A stretch of DNA of 64,000 bases from contig JADJYS010000001.1 of the NCBI GenBank assembly GCA_016719645.1, forward strand, positions 372,001 through 436,000, read 5' to 3'. Source of the DNA: a bacterium (GTDB lineage: Bacteria; Krumholzibacteriota; Krumholzibacteriia; LZORAL124-64-63). Numbering within the stretch: position 1 is the stretch's first letter; every line of letters starts with the position of its first letter. Below, piece after piece: positions 7,889-17,043 of this stretch. Made by a program: the position numbers and the translations under genes. The notes below the pieces were generated by a model, which searched no databases, was not told the origin of the DNA, and saw nothing but the letters and a program-made list of their open reading frames with translations.

Positions 7889-8551
7889 ATGTGGCCATGG
7901 GAGACGGAGAGCGGGCGCGCCTGGTTGCTGCTGAACGTGGCGCTGCTGCTGCTGCTCGGCGGCGTCTGGGCGGACGGCGCCCGCGGGGCGGTCCTGCTGT
8001 CGGAGGTGCTGGCGGACCCGGCCAGCGACTGGAACGGCGACGGGACGCTCAGCAGCCGCGACGACGAGTGGATCGAGGTCGTCAACACCGGCCCCGACAG
8101 CGTGGACCTCGCGGACTACTGGCTGCGCGACGCGCTGGGGGAGGAGGCCCAGTTGCGGCTGTCGGGCGCGCTGGCGGCGGGCGGCACCGCGCTGTTCACC
8201 GGGGATGCGGCGGTGTCCTGGCAGCAGGCGCAGGGCATGACGGTCACGGGGCTGAGCCTGAACAACGGCGGCGACGAGCTCGGGCTCTACCGCGGCGACC
8301 CGGCGCTGCCTGGCGCGACGCTGGTCGACGCGCTGATCTACCCGGCCCACGCCGGGGTCGACGACCGCGCGCTCGCCCGGATGCTGCCCGAGAACGAGTG
8401 GGTCCTGTGCGACGCGCTGGCGCCCTACGGCGGCGCCCTGTTGCCGGCCGGCACCGGCTGCCCGCCGACGCCGGGCGCGTGGAACGCCTGCGAGGGGCTC
8501 GTGCCCGCGCAGGAGCGCAGCTGGGGCGAGATCAAGGTCGACTACCGGTAG
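7889..8551 (+). CDS. secreted lamin-tail-domain protein with C-terminal WGxxK motif
   Basis: 220 residues with an AAGGAGA ribosome binding site. Residues 1-32 are a Sec signal peptide with an unusually long Leu core. Then comes a lamin-tail domain: VLLSEVLADP, a DWNGDGTLSSRDDEW calcium-loop-like insert, WIEVVNTGPDSVDLADYWLRD and the NGGDELGLY segment typical of this beta-sandwich. The protein ends in RSWGEIKVDYR, the most divergent member of the C-terminal motif shared by eight exported proteins in this window. A Cys lies 11 residues before the motif Trp. Probably cell-surface or periplasmic; function unknown. Confidence 0.75.
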   Translation: MWPWETESGRAWLLLNVALLLLLGGVWADGARGAVLLSEVLADPASDWNGDGTLSSRDDEWIEVVNTGPDSVDLADYWLRDALGEEAQLRLSGALAAGGTALFTGDAAVSWQQAQGMTVTGLSLNNGGDELGLYRGDPALPGATLVDALIYPAHAGVDDRALARMLPENEWVLCDALAPYGGALLPAGTGCPPTPGAWNACEGLVPAQERSWGEIKVDYR

Positions 8552-8571
8552 CGGCCGCGCCACGTCCGTCG

Positions 8572-8600
8572 CGGGGGCGGGTCCCGGGGGCCCGCCCCCG
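8572..8600 (+). terminator. GC-rich hairpin after lamin-tail gene
   Basis: A 10-bp stem (CGGGGGCGGG pairing with 8591-8600) with a 9-base loop, 20 bases past the stop codon. There is no clear T tract, so termination by this hairpin alone is uncertain. Confidence 0.5.
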
Positions 8601-8775
8601 TCCGCATCTGTCTGCTATTCTAGAAACTGTGCAGGGATTTCGCTTTCCCCGTCCATCCCCGTTCTGTATCCTGTGCCTCCGGTTGCGGCCCCCCGCCGGC
8701 GGGGCGAAGGTCCCACCTCCGGCAACATCCCCGAATCGCAGCGGCGGGCCCCGACCGCGCCCGCACGGAGGCACG

Positions 8776-9915
8776 ATGCTCCTCTCCGAGAACCAGAAGA
8801 TGATCCGCGAGATGACCCGCGATTTCGCCAAGTCGCGGATCGCGCCCATCGCCGCGCGCATCGACGAGACCGGCGAGTTCCCCGAGGCCACGATCAAGGA
8901 GCTGGGCACGCTGGGGCTGCTGGGCCTGAAGGTGCCCGAGTCCGAGGGCGGCTTCCAGGTCGACACGACCAGCTACGCCCTGGTCGTGGAGGAACTCAGC
9001 CGGGTCTGCGGCAGCCACGGGCTGACCGTCGCCGCCCACAACAGCCTGGGCTGCTGGCCGATCCACGCCTTCGGGACGCCCGAGCAGAAGCAGCGCTGGC
9101 TGCCCGGGGCCTGCCGCGGCGACTACCTGCTGAGCTTCGGGCTGACCGAGCCCGGCGCCGGCAGCGACGCCGGCGGCACCGCGTCCACGGCCGTGCGCGA
9201 CGGCGGCGACTGGGTGCTGAACGGCCGCAAGCAGTGGATCACCAACGCCCACCACGCCGGCGCGGTCATCGTCACCGCCAAGACCGACCCGGCCGCCAGC
9301 GGCAGCAAGGGCATCAGCGCCTTCATCGTCCCGACCGGGACGCCCGGCTTCACGGTCGAGAAGAAGGAGGACAAGCTCGGGATGCGCGCCTCCGACACGG
9401 CGCCGCTGACCCTCGAAGACGTGCGCGTGCCGGCCGACGCCCTGCTCGGCCAGCAGGGCGACGGCTTCAAGCAGTTCCTCGCGACGCTGGACGGCGGCCG
9501 CATCTCCATCGGCGCGCTGGCCCTGGGCCTGGCCGTCGGCGCCTTCGAGACCGCGCGCGACTACGCCAAGGGGCGCATCCAGTTCGGGCAGCCGATCGCC
9601 GCGCAGCAGGCCGTCCAGTTCCAGCTCGCGGACATGAGCCTCAAGATCGATGCGGCGCGCCTGCTGATCTACGAGGCCTGCCGCCGCAAGGACGCCGGCG
9701 AGCCCTACGCCGACATGGCGGCCAAGGGCAAGCTCTACGCCAGCGAGATCGCCATGGAGGTCACGTCGGCCGCGATCCAGCTGCTCGGCGGCTACGGCTT
9801 CTGCCGGGAGTACCCGGTCGAGCGCATGTACCGCGACGCCAAGCTGTGCACGATCGGCGAGGGCACCAGCGAGATCCAGCGCATGGTCATCGCTCGTAAT
9901 TTGTTGGATGAATAG
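8776..9915 (+). CDS. acyl-CoA dehydrogenase (first of three)
   Basis: 379 residues, standard length. N-terminal helical domain (ENQKMIREMTRDFAKSRIAP), middle beta domain with LTEPGAGSDAGG and WITNAHHAG (flavin and substrate contacts), C-terminal helices ending GEGTSEIQRMVIARNLL. The Glu of EGTSEIQ is the catalytic base position of short/medium-chain enzymes. It oxidises an acyl-CoA to the 2-enoyl-CoA with electrons going to electron-transfer flavoprotein, whose genes are not in the window. First gene of a run with thiolase, 3-hydroxyacyl-CoA dehydrogenase and two further acyl-CoA dehydrogenases. Chain-length preference cannot be assigned. Confidence 0.92.
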   Translation: MLLSENQKMIREMTRDFAKSRIAPIAARIDETGEFPEATIKELGTLGLLGLKVPESEGGFQVDTTSYALVVEELSRVCGSHGLTVAAHNSLGCWPIHAFGTPEQKQRWLPGACRGDYLLSFGLTEPGAGSDAGGTASTAVRDGGDWVLNGRKQWITNAHHAGAVIVTAKTDPAASGSKGISAFIVPTGTPGFTVEKKEDKLGMRASDTAPLTLEDVRVPADALLGQQGDGFKQFLATLDGGRISIGALALGLAVGAFETARDYAKGRIQFGQPIAAQQAVQFQLADMSLKIDAARLLIYEACRRKDAGEPYADMAAKGKLYASEIAMEVTSAAIQLLGGYGFCREYPVERMYRDAKLCTIGEGTSEIQRMVIARNLLDE

Positions 9916-9954
9916 TGGTTGCAGCTGCAGACTTCAGCGAAAGGTGAGGGCATC

Positions 9955-11142
9955 ATGAGCGAGCGCGTCGTCATCTGCGGGGCCGTGCGCACCCCGATCG
10001 GCCGCTTCCAGGGCGGTCTGGCCACGATCAAGGCGAGCCGGCTCGGCGCCGCGGCCATCGCGGGGCTGCTCGAGCGCACCGGGTTGGACCCGGCCGCCGT
10101 CGACGAAGTGATCATGGGCTGCGTCGTGCAGGCGGGGCTCGGCCAGAACCCGGCCCGCCAGGCCGCGATCTGGGGCGGCGTGCCGACCTCGGTCAGCGCC
10201 ATGACCCTGAACAAGGTCTGCGGCTCGGGCCTGCGGGCCGTGATGTCGGCCGCCCAGGCGATCAGGGCCGGCGACATCCGCTGCGCGATCGCCGGCGGCA
10301 TGGAGAACATGTCGCAGATCCCGTTCGCCCTGTTCGGGGCCCGCGACGGCCTGCGCCTCGGCCACCAGCAGCTGACCGACCTGCTCGTGCACGACGGCCT
10401 GTGGGACGTCTACCACGACTACCACATGGGGATGACCGCCGAACTGGTCGTCGACAAGTACGCGGTCTCGCGCGAGCGGCAGGACGCCTACGCCGCCGAG
10501 TCGCACCGCCGCGCCGCGGCGGCGGCGGCCGCGGGCAAGTTCGCGGCGGAGATCGTGCCGGTGCCCGTGCCGCAACGCAAGGGCGAGCCCGTGCTCGTCG
10601 CCGCCGACGAGGGCCCGCGCGCCGAGACCACGGCCGCCGCCCTGGCCAAGCTCAAGCCCGCCTTCAAGCGCGAGGGCGGCACGGTGACCCCGGGCAACGC
10701 CTCGACCATCAACGACGGCGCGGCGGCGGTGCTGGTCTGCAGCGAGTCCTTCGCGCGGGAGCGGGGATTGCCGGCGATGGCGGTCATCGAGGCCTACGGC
10801 ACCGGGGCGGTCGATCCCGAGTGGGTCATGATGGCGCCGGTCGGCGCGGTCCAGACCGTGGCCGCCAAGGCCGGTCGCCCGGTCGCCGCCTACGAGCTGT
10901 TCGAGCTGAACGAGGCCTTCGCCGCGCAGGCGGTGGCCGTCAGCGACCAGCTGGGCCTCGATCCCGGCAAGGTCAACGTCCACGGCGGCGCGGTGGCCCT
11001 GGGCCACCCCATCGGCGCCTCCGGCGCGCGTTGCCTGGTGACGCTGCTGCACGCGATGCTCGACCGCGGCGCCGAAAGCGGCATGGTGGCCCTGTGCCTG
11101 GGCGGCGGCGACGCCGTGGCGATGTCGGTCGCAAGACCTTGA
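9955..11142 (+). CDS. acetyl-CoA C-acyltransferase (thiolase)
   Basis: 395 residues. The nucleophilic Cys is in NKVCGSGLRA (residue 89), followed by GGMENMS, NEAFAAQ, the catalytic His in GGAVALGHPIGASGAR and the second active-site Cys in CLGGGDAVAM. All thiolase catalytic residues are present. I chose ATG 9955, which has AGGTGAGGG upstream, over an upstream TTG. It cleaves or forms 3-ketoacyl-CoA (acetoacetyl-CoA type). Its position between acyl-CoA dehydrogenase and 3-hydroxybutyryl-CoA dehydrogenase genes suggests beta-oxidation or a C4 pathway. Confidence 0.93.
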   Translation: MSERVVICGAVRTPIGRFQGGLATIKASRLGAAAIAGLLERTGLDPAAVDEVIMGCVVQAGLGQNPARQAAIWGGVPTSVSAMTLNKVCGSGLRAVMSAAQAIRAGDIRCAIAGGMENMSQIPFALFGARDGLRLGHQQLTDLLVHDGLWDVYHDYHMGMTAELVVDKYAVSRERQDAYAAESHRRAAAAAAAGKFAAEIVPVPVPQRKGEPVLVAADEGPRAETTAAALAKLKPAFKREGGTVTPGNASTINDGAAAVLVCSESFARERGLPAMAVIEAYGTGAVDPEWVMMAPVGAVQTVAAKAGRPVAAYELFELNEAFAAQAVAVSDQLGLDPGKVNVHGGAVALGHPIGASGARCLVTLLHAMLDRGAESGMVALCLGGGDAVAMSVARP

Positions 11143-11178
11143 TCATCAACGTCCTGTTGAACAAGCCGGAGGAATGAC

Positions 11179-12024
<846 letters not shown>

Positions 12025-12034
12025 GGGAGGCGAC

Positions 12035-13174
12035 GTGAACTTCGCACTGACCGAGCAGCAGCGGATGATCCAGCAGGCGGCCCGGGACTTCGCGCAGAAG
12101 GAGCTGGCGCCGCACGCCGCGCGCTGGGACCGCGACGAGGAGTTCCCCGCCGCGGCGGTGAAGAAGCTGGGCGAGCTGGGCTTCCTCGGCATGAACGTGC
12201 CGGAGACCTACGGCGGCGCGGGCTTCGACATGGTCAGCTACGTGCTGGCGATGGAGGAGATCTCCGCCGCGTGCGCCTCGACCGGCGTGATCATGTCGGT
12301 GAACAACTCGCTGGTCTGCTGGCCGCTGGAGACCTACGGCACCGAGGCCCAGAAGCAGCGGTTCCTCGTGCCGCTGGCGCGGGGCGAGCTGCTCGGGGCC
12401 TACTGCCTGAGCGAGCCCAACGCCGGCACCGACGCCGCCAACCAGCAGACCACGGCCCGCCGCGACGGCGACCACTGGGTGCTGAACGGCATGAAGAACT
12501 TCATCACCAACGGCGCCCACGCCGACGTGCTGATCGTCTTCGCGCAGACCGACCCCGCGCTGAAGCACAAGGGCATCTTCGCCTTCATCGTCGAGACCAG
12601 GAGCGAGGGGTTCGCGGTGATCAGCAAGGAGAAGAAGCTGGGCATCCGGGCCTCGGACACCGCGCAGCTCGCCTTCGACGGCGTGCGGGTGCCGGCGGAC
12701 CAGCAGCTCGGCGCCGACGGCGCCGGCTTCCGGGTCGCCATGTCCACGCTCGACGGCGGGCGCATCGGCATCGCCTCGCAGGCGCTGGGCATCGCCAAGG
12801 CCGCGCTGGAGGCGGCCGTGGCCTACGCCAAGACGCGCGAGCAGTTCGGCCAGCCCATCGCGAAGTTCCAGGCCATCCAGTGGAAGATCGCCAACATGGC
12901 CACCCGCTACGAGGCGTCCCGCCTGCTGACCCTGCGCGCCGCGGCGCTCAAGGACCAGGGCGAGCCCTACGGCGAGCAGGCCGCCATGGCGAAGCTCTTC
13001 GCGTCGGAGGCGGCGAGCTACATCGCCGAGGAGGCGGTGCAGATCTTCGGCGGCAACGGCTACAGCAAGGAATTCCCGGTCGAGCGGCACTTCCGCGACG
13101 CCCGGATCACGTCGATCTACGAGGGCACCAGCGAGGCGCAGCGCATGGTCATCGCCGGGCACCGGTTGAGGTAG
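12035..13174 (+). CDS. acyl-CoA dehydrogenase (second of three)
   Basis: 379 residues with a GTG start behind GGGAGG. Same architecture as its neighbours: NFALTEQQRMIQQAARDFAQ at the N-terminus, LSEPNAGTDAANQQ and FITNGAHADV in the beta domain, and IYEGTSEAQRMVIAG at the end with the conserved catalytic Glu. It is the closest in layout to butyryl-CoA type dehydrogenases, but the assignment is only by family. It follows the 3-hydroxybutyryl-CoA dehydrogenase by 10 bases and precedes the third paralogue by 4. Confidence 0.92.
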   Translation: MNFALTEQQRMIQQAARDFAQKELAPHAARWDRDEEFPAAAVKKLGELGFLGMNVPETYGGAGFDMVSYVLAMEEISAACASTGVIMSVNNSLVCWPLETYGTEAQKQRFLVPLARGELLGAYCLSEPNAGTDAANQQTTARRDGDHWVLNGMKNFITNGAHADVLIVFAQTDPALKHKGIFAFIVETRSEGFAVISKEKKLGIRASDTAQLAFDGVRVPADQQLGADGAGFRVAMSTLDGGRIGIASQALGIAKAALEAAVAYAKTREQFGQPIAKFQAIQWKIANMATRYEASRLLTLRAAALKDQGEPYGEQAAMAKLFASEAASYIAEEAVQIFGGNGYSKEFPVERHFRDARITSIYEGTSEAQRMVIAGHRLR

Positions 13175-13178
13175 GGCC

Positions 13179-14324
13179 ATGGACTTCACGTTCAGCGAGC
13201 AGCAGACGATGTTCCGCGACATGGTGCGCGACTTCGCGGCGCGCGAGATCGCGCCCATCGCCGCGCAGATGGACCGCGAGGCGGACATGCCCGAGACGCT
13301 GGTCCAGAAGCTGCGCGAGGGGGGCTTCTTCGGCCTGACCTTCCCCGAGGATCTCGGGGGGCTGGGCGTCGACACCACGACCTACGGGCTGGTGGTCGAG
13401 GAGCTCTCCGCCGCCAGCGCCGGCGTGGCCGTCATGATCTGCGTCCACAACAGCGTCGGCAGCTACCCCATCGCCATGTTCGGCAGCGACGAGCTGAAGG
13501 CGCGCGTGCTGCCGCGGATGGCCGCCGGCGACATCGCCGCCTTCTGCGTCAGCGAGGCCGGCGCCGGCTCCGACGCCGCCGCCCTGACCACCGCCGCCGC
13601 CCGCGACGGCGACCGCTACCTGCTGACCGGCAGCAAGATGTGGGTGACCAACGGCTCGCGCGCCCGCTACTACGTGGTGCTGGCGCGCACCCCCGGCAGC
13701 GTCGGCCACGACAGCGTCCACGCCTTCCTGGTCGAGCGCGACGCGCCCGGCCTGAGCGTCGCCAAGAAGGAAGACAAGATGGGGCTGCGCTGCTCCGACA
13801 CCTGCGTCATCGAGCTCGACGCGGTGCCCGTGCCGGCCGCCAACCTCCTGGGCCGGGAGGGCGACGGCTTCAAGGTGGCGATGAAAGCCCTCGACGGCGG
13901 CCGCATCGGCATCGCCTTCCAGGCCCTCGGCATCGGCCGCGCCTGCCTCGAGGCTTCCGTGCGCTACGCCGGCCAGCGCATCGCCTTCGGCGAGAAGCTC
14001 TGGCACATCCCCACCGTCCGCGACAAGTTCGCCGACATGGCCGCCCGCCTGCACGCGGCCCGCCTCACGGCCCTGCACGCCGCCTGGCTCAAGGACCAGG
14101 GCCGCCCGCACACGAAGGAGGCGGCCATGGCCAAGCTGCTGGCCACCGAGGCGGCGGGCCACGTGGCCGACGAGGCCATCCAGATCCACGGCGGCTTCGG
14201 CTACACCAAGGACTACGACGTCGAGCGCTACTACCGCGACGTGCGCGTCACGCGCATCTACGAGGGCACCAGCGAGATCCAGCGGCTGGTGATCGCGCGC
14301 TCGGTGATCAAGGAGCTGGGCTGA
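13179..14324 (+). CDS. acyl-CoA dehydrogenase (third of three)
   Basis: 381 residues. FTFSEQQTMFRDMVRDFAAREIAP, VSEAGAGSDAAALTT, MWVTNGSRARYY, and the C-terminal IYEGTSEIQRLVIARSVI with the catalytic Glu. It starts 4 bases after its paralogue. Three tandem dehydrogenases in one operon usually means separate acyl chains (for example isobutyryl-, isovaleryl-, 2-methylbutyryl- or butyryl-CoA). That fits the branched-chain theme of the window but is inference. Confidence 0.92.
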   Translation: MDFTFSEQQTMFRDMVRDFAAREIAPIAAQMDREADMPETLVQKLREGGFFGLTFPEDLGGLGVDTTTYGLVVEELSAASAGVAVMICVHNSVGSYPIAMFGSDELKARVLPRMAAGDIAAFCVSEAGAGSDAAALTTAAARDGDRYLLTGSKMWVTNGSRARYYVVLARTPGSVGHDSVHAFLVERDAPGLSVAKKEDKMGLRCSDTCVIELDAVPVPAANLLGREGDGFKVAMKALDGGRIGIAFQALGIGRACLEASVRYAGQRIAFGEKLWHIPTVRDKFADMAARLHAARLTALHAAWLKDQGRPHTKEAAMAKLLATEAAGHVADEAIQIHGGFGYTKDYDVERYYRDVRVTRIYEGTSEIQRLVIARSVIKELG

Positions 14325-14423
14325 GCGGTCGCCGCTGCGATTGTGCTGGCGATCGCCCCCGCGCGGGACTAATATCGTCGCGATTCGAGTCCGAACATCG
14401 CGATCCACAGGAGGAAAGAGTTC

Positions 14424-14870
14424 ATGTTCAAGGAATTCAAGGAATTCGCCATCAAGGGCAACGTGGTGGACATGGCCGTCGGTATCATCATCGGCGCCGC
14501 GTTCGGGACGATCGTCACGTCGCTCGTCAAGGACATCATCATGCCGCCGATCGGCCTGCTGCTGGGCGGCGTGGACTTCAGCAACCTGTTCCTGGTGCTC
14601 AAGCAGGGCGCGACGCCGTCGCCCTACGGCAGCCTCGCCGCCGCCCAGGCCGCGGGCGCCGTGACCCTGAACGTGGGCCAGTTCATCAACACCGTGATCA
14701 GCTTCCTGATCGTCGCCTTCGCGGTGTTCCTGGTCATCCGCGCGATCAACAAGCTGAAGCGCGAGGAGCCCGCGCCGGCGGCCGCCCCGACCACCAAGGA
14801 GTGCCCGCACTGCCTGTCGGCCATCCCGCTGAAGGCGACCAAGTGCGCCCACTGCGCCTCGAACCTCTAG
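14424..14870 (+). CDS. mscL: large-conductance mechanosensitive channel MscL with C-terminal zinc ribbon
   Basis: 148 residues. The N-terminal amphipathic helix FKEFKEFAIKGNVVDMAVG runs into TM1 (IIIGAAFGTIVTSLVKDIIMPPIG). The periplasmic loop is followed by TM2 (VISFLIVAFAVFLVIRAI). The last 25 residues carry two CPHC/CAHC pairs (ECPHC...KCAHC), a small zinc ribbon found in some MscL proteins in place of the usual helical bundle. The channel releases solutes on hypo-osmotic shock in the inner membrane. AGGAGG lies upstream, and a strong hairpin terminator lies 23 bases after the stop. Confidence 0.94.
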   Translation: MFKEFKEFAIKGNVVDMAVGIIIGAAFGTIVTSLVKDIIMPPIGLLLGGVDFSNLFLVLKQGATPSPYGSLAAAQAAGAVTLNVGQFINTVISFLIVAFAVFLVIRAINKLKREEPAPAAAPTTKECPHCLSAIPLKATKCAHCASNL

Positions 14871-14892
14871 GCCGCCCGCGCCGCTGAACGCC

Positions 14893-14920
14893 GCCGCCCT
14901 CCCCGTCGGGGGAGGGCGGC
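14893..14920 (+). terminator. hairpin terminator after mscL
   Basis: A perfect 12-bp GC stem (14893-14904 with 14909-14920) and a 4-base loop, followed by CTTGCGATTT, a weak T-rich tail. Confidence 0.7.
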
Positions 14921-14971
14921 CTTGCGATTTCAACTGGGCGCGCGGCCGCGGCGGGGCTATCTTGCGGTCCC

Positions 14972-16381
14972 ATGAAGAAACGCCGCCAAGGTTCCTCCCA
15001 GAAGACGCCCGGCAACCCGGGCCGCCGCGGCGGCATCAAGCGCCGGCGCCAGGCCGCCCAGCGCGTGGTCGAGACGCTCGACCGCCTCCGGGACCGCGCC
15101 GTCGCGCCGCGCGGCCGGCAGCGGGACGGGGCCCGTCCGGCCGAGCCCGCCGCCGGCGAAAGGCGGGGCCGCGAACGCAACGGCCGCAGCCTCACCTACC
15201 TCACCATCCGCGGCAACGAGGAGCTGTTCGGCAAGCTCTGCCGCGACGACTTCTCCTACCTCATGGCGCAGCGCATCGCCGCGCCGGCCGCGGTGCGGGA
15301 GATCCTGCTGCCCCAGTCCGTGGTCGGCCGGGCCCAGAGCGGCCACGGCTGGTTCGTCGACGAGTTCGGCGGGCCCCTGAGCTTCCGCGAGGCGACCTTC
15401 GACCGCGTGCTGACCGAGCTGGAGCGCGCCTGGCCGGACCTGCGCAGCGACCGCGTCCGGGCCCGCCGCTCCGCCCTGGTCGAGCAGGTCCGCGACCACG
15501 TGCTGGCCCGCCTGGACACCGCGACGATGGGCCTCGAGACGACCGACGGGCCGCTGCTGGGCGCGGAGTTCCTCGCCGGGCGCGAGGTCGACACCGCCGC
15601 CTTCCTGAAGGGCCTGGTGCTGGCCGGCTTCATGGACGAGGAAGGCCACCGGCGCATGACCCACAACTGGCACCGCCGCGCCTTCGACGGCGAGCTCTAC
15701 GAGCTGGGCGGCGGCGAGATCCGCATCGTGGACGTCGCGAGGTTCGAGCTGACGGGCATCGTGGACCCCGGCCAGCAGGCCTGGGACGACGCGGCCCTGC
15801 GCGAGCTGGAGCAGCTCGGGGTCGTGATGCCGCTGGAAGCGGCGGGGGAGTACCCCTGGCCGCGCTACGACCAGGCCTACTTCCGCCGCCGTCTCGGCGA
15901 GGGCGTCTGCGACGACCTGGCGCTGATCCGCATCGGCGCCGAGCACGGGTTCGACGCGCTGCTCGGCGCCTTCGTCATGGACGCGCTGGACACCTACGAC
16001 AAGCACCTGCTGCGCTACACGAGCAAGGGGTCGGACCAGGCCCTGGCCGAGGAGATCCAGGACCGCTGGCGCGAGCGCACGGGCCGGCCGCTGGCCAGCG
16101 GCGAGGAGATCCTCGACCTCGTCTGGTTCGCCGCCAAGAACAACGCCCCGCGCACGTCCCTCTCCAGCTCCCATCGCCGCTTCCTGCAGACCGAGGCCGG
16201 AGCGCGCGAGCCGACCCTGCTGCACCACTGGAGCTTCCTGCAGGGACGCCCCCTGGCCGACATCAAGCTGGGCTTCGCGCGGGTGCCCGCCCGCGAGTTC
16301 TACGAGATCGCGCACCGCAGGCTCGTGGCCGCGGCCTTCCCCTCCACGCTGCCCTCGTTCCACACCCCCATCGACAGCTGA
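14972..16381 (+). CDS. unrecognised 469-residue protein
   Basis: I do not recognise this family. Residues 1-70 are a very basic, low-complexity tail (KKRRQ, RRGGIKRRRQ, RRGRERNGR) that could bind nucleic acid. From residue 72 onward it is a soluble, mixed alpha/beta protein. Recurrent Trp/Tyr/His features include GHGWFVDEFGGPLSF, MTHNWHRRAF, YDKHLLRYTSKGSDQAL, LVWFAAKNNAPRTSLSSSHRRF and LLHHWSFLQGRPLADIKLGFAR. No signal peptide, membrane helix or Walker motif. It is a single-gene unit after mscL and its stop codon touches palindrome copy B. Codon use matches the neighbours, so it is a real gene. Confidence 0.7.
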   Translation: MKKRRQGSSQKTPGNPGRRGGIKRRRQAAQRVVETLDRLRDRAVAPRGRQRDGARPAEPAAGERRGRERNGRSLTYLTIRGNEELFGKLCRDDFSYLMAQRIAAPAAVREILLPQSVVGRAQSGHGWFVDEFGGPLSFREATFDRVLTELERAWPDLRSDRVRARRSALVEQVRDHVLARLDTATMGLETTDGPLLGAEFLAGREVDTAAFLKGLVLAGFMDEEGHRRMTHNWHRRAFDGELYELGGGEIRIVDVARFELTGIVDPGQQAWDDAALRELEQLGVVMPLEAAGEYPWPRYDQAYFRRRLGEGVCDDLALIRIGAEHGFDALLGAFVMDALDTYDKHLLRYTSKGSDQALAEEIQDRWRERTGRPLASGEEILDLVWFAAKNNAPRTSLSSSHRRFLQTEAGAREPTLLHHWSFLQGRPLADIKLGFARVPAREFYEIAHRRLVAAAFPSTLPSFHTPIDS

Positions 16382-16635
16382 AGCCGCCGGTTGCGGCCGT
16401 GCGATTTCCCTGCTGGTTGCCAGGGTGTCCTTCGTCCTGGATCTCCATACCCCTTGGTGACCGGGGACGCGTTCCGGGCACGTTCTGTGCCCGGAACGCT
16501 TGACCTGCGGGCTCCTGCGCCCTCCTGGCGCAGGAGCCCTCCGGACACCCCGGTCACCAGGGGGTATGGAGATCCAGGACGAGGCATCCCTGCCGACCAG
16601 GCAGGGAGGATCGCGCGGCCGGGAACGGCGGCTCA
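16381..16635. repeat. large three-way-junction palindrome, copy B (stop-to-stop)
   Basis: The whole gap between two convergent stop codons folds as one palindrome. The inner 34-base arms 16433-16466 and 16548-16581 pair with a single T:G mismatch. Imperfect complementarity continues outward to the stop codons themselves. The top carries two symmetrical hairpins of 13 bp with 5-base loops: 16469-16499 (loop GTTCT) and the CTCCT-loop hairpin at about 16509-16539. The conserved GACACCCC motif follows. The core matches copies A, C and D; the arms do not. Confidence 0.88.
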
Positions 16636-17043
16636 GCAGTGGCGGAGGATCTCGTAGATCCAGGTCGTGGCGAAGGCGGCGGTGGCGGCGAGGCGCAGGC
16701 CGCGCGCTTCCCGCGGCGACAGGCGCGGGGCGATGCGCAGGCGGGGCAGGGCGGTGGCGGCGAGGGCGTAGAGGAACCAGAGGGCGAGCAGGACGGCGCC
16801 GGCGGCGACCAGGGGGTTTTCGGTGAAGGCGCCTGCGAGGTCGCCGCGGCCGCAGGCCAGCACGGCGCGGGTGCCGCCGCAGGTGGGGCAGGCGACGCCC
16901 GTCGTTTCCAGCAGCATGCAGAGGCTGCGCTCCGACGGGTGCCGCAGCAGCGCGCGCGCCGCCCACCAGGCCGCCACGCCCAGCGGCGCGTAGACGAAGG
17001 CGAGCAGGCGGGGCAGGGCGTCGCGCTCCGCCTCGAACTTCAC
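16633..17043 (-). CDS. DUF2752 membrane protein
   Basis: 136 residues. GTG start overlapping the stop of the upstream Yip1-type gene (GTGA). Three hydrophobic segments flank the DUF2752 hallmark TGVACPTCGGTRAVLAC (Cys-Pro-x-Cys-Gly-x-Thr-Arg). The family is a small integral membrane protein of unknown function, often paired with other small membrane proteins; here its partner is Yip1-like. Its stop codon forms the right edge of palindrome copy B. Confidence 0.82.
   Translation of the reverse strand: MKFEAERDALPRLLAFVYAPLGVAAWWAARALLRHPSERSLCMLLETTGVACPTCGGTRAVLACGRGDLAGAFTENPLVAAGAVLLALWFLYALAATALPRLRIAPRLSPREARGLRLAATAAFATTWIYEILRHC

Noticed and set aside
16381..16635. Palindromes as integron attC sites or REP elements
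   Set aside because: No RYYYAAC/GTTRRRY ends or cassette array, and far longer and more branched than REP/BIME units. No integrase or RAYT transposase is nearby.
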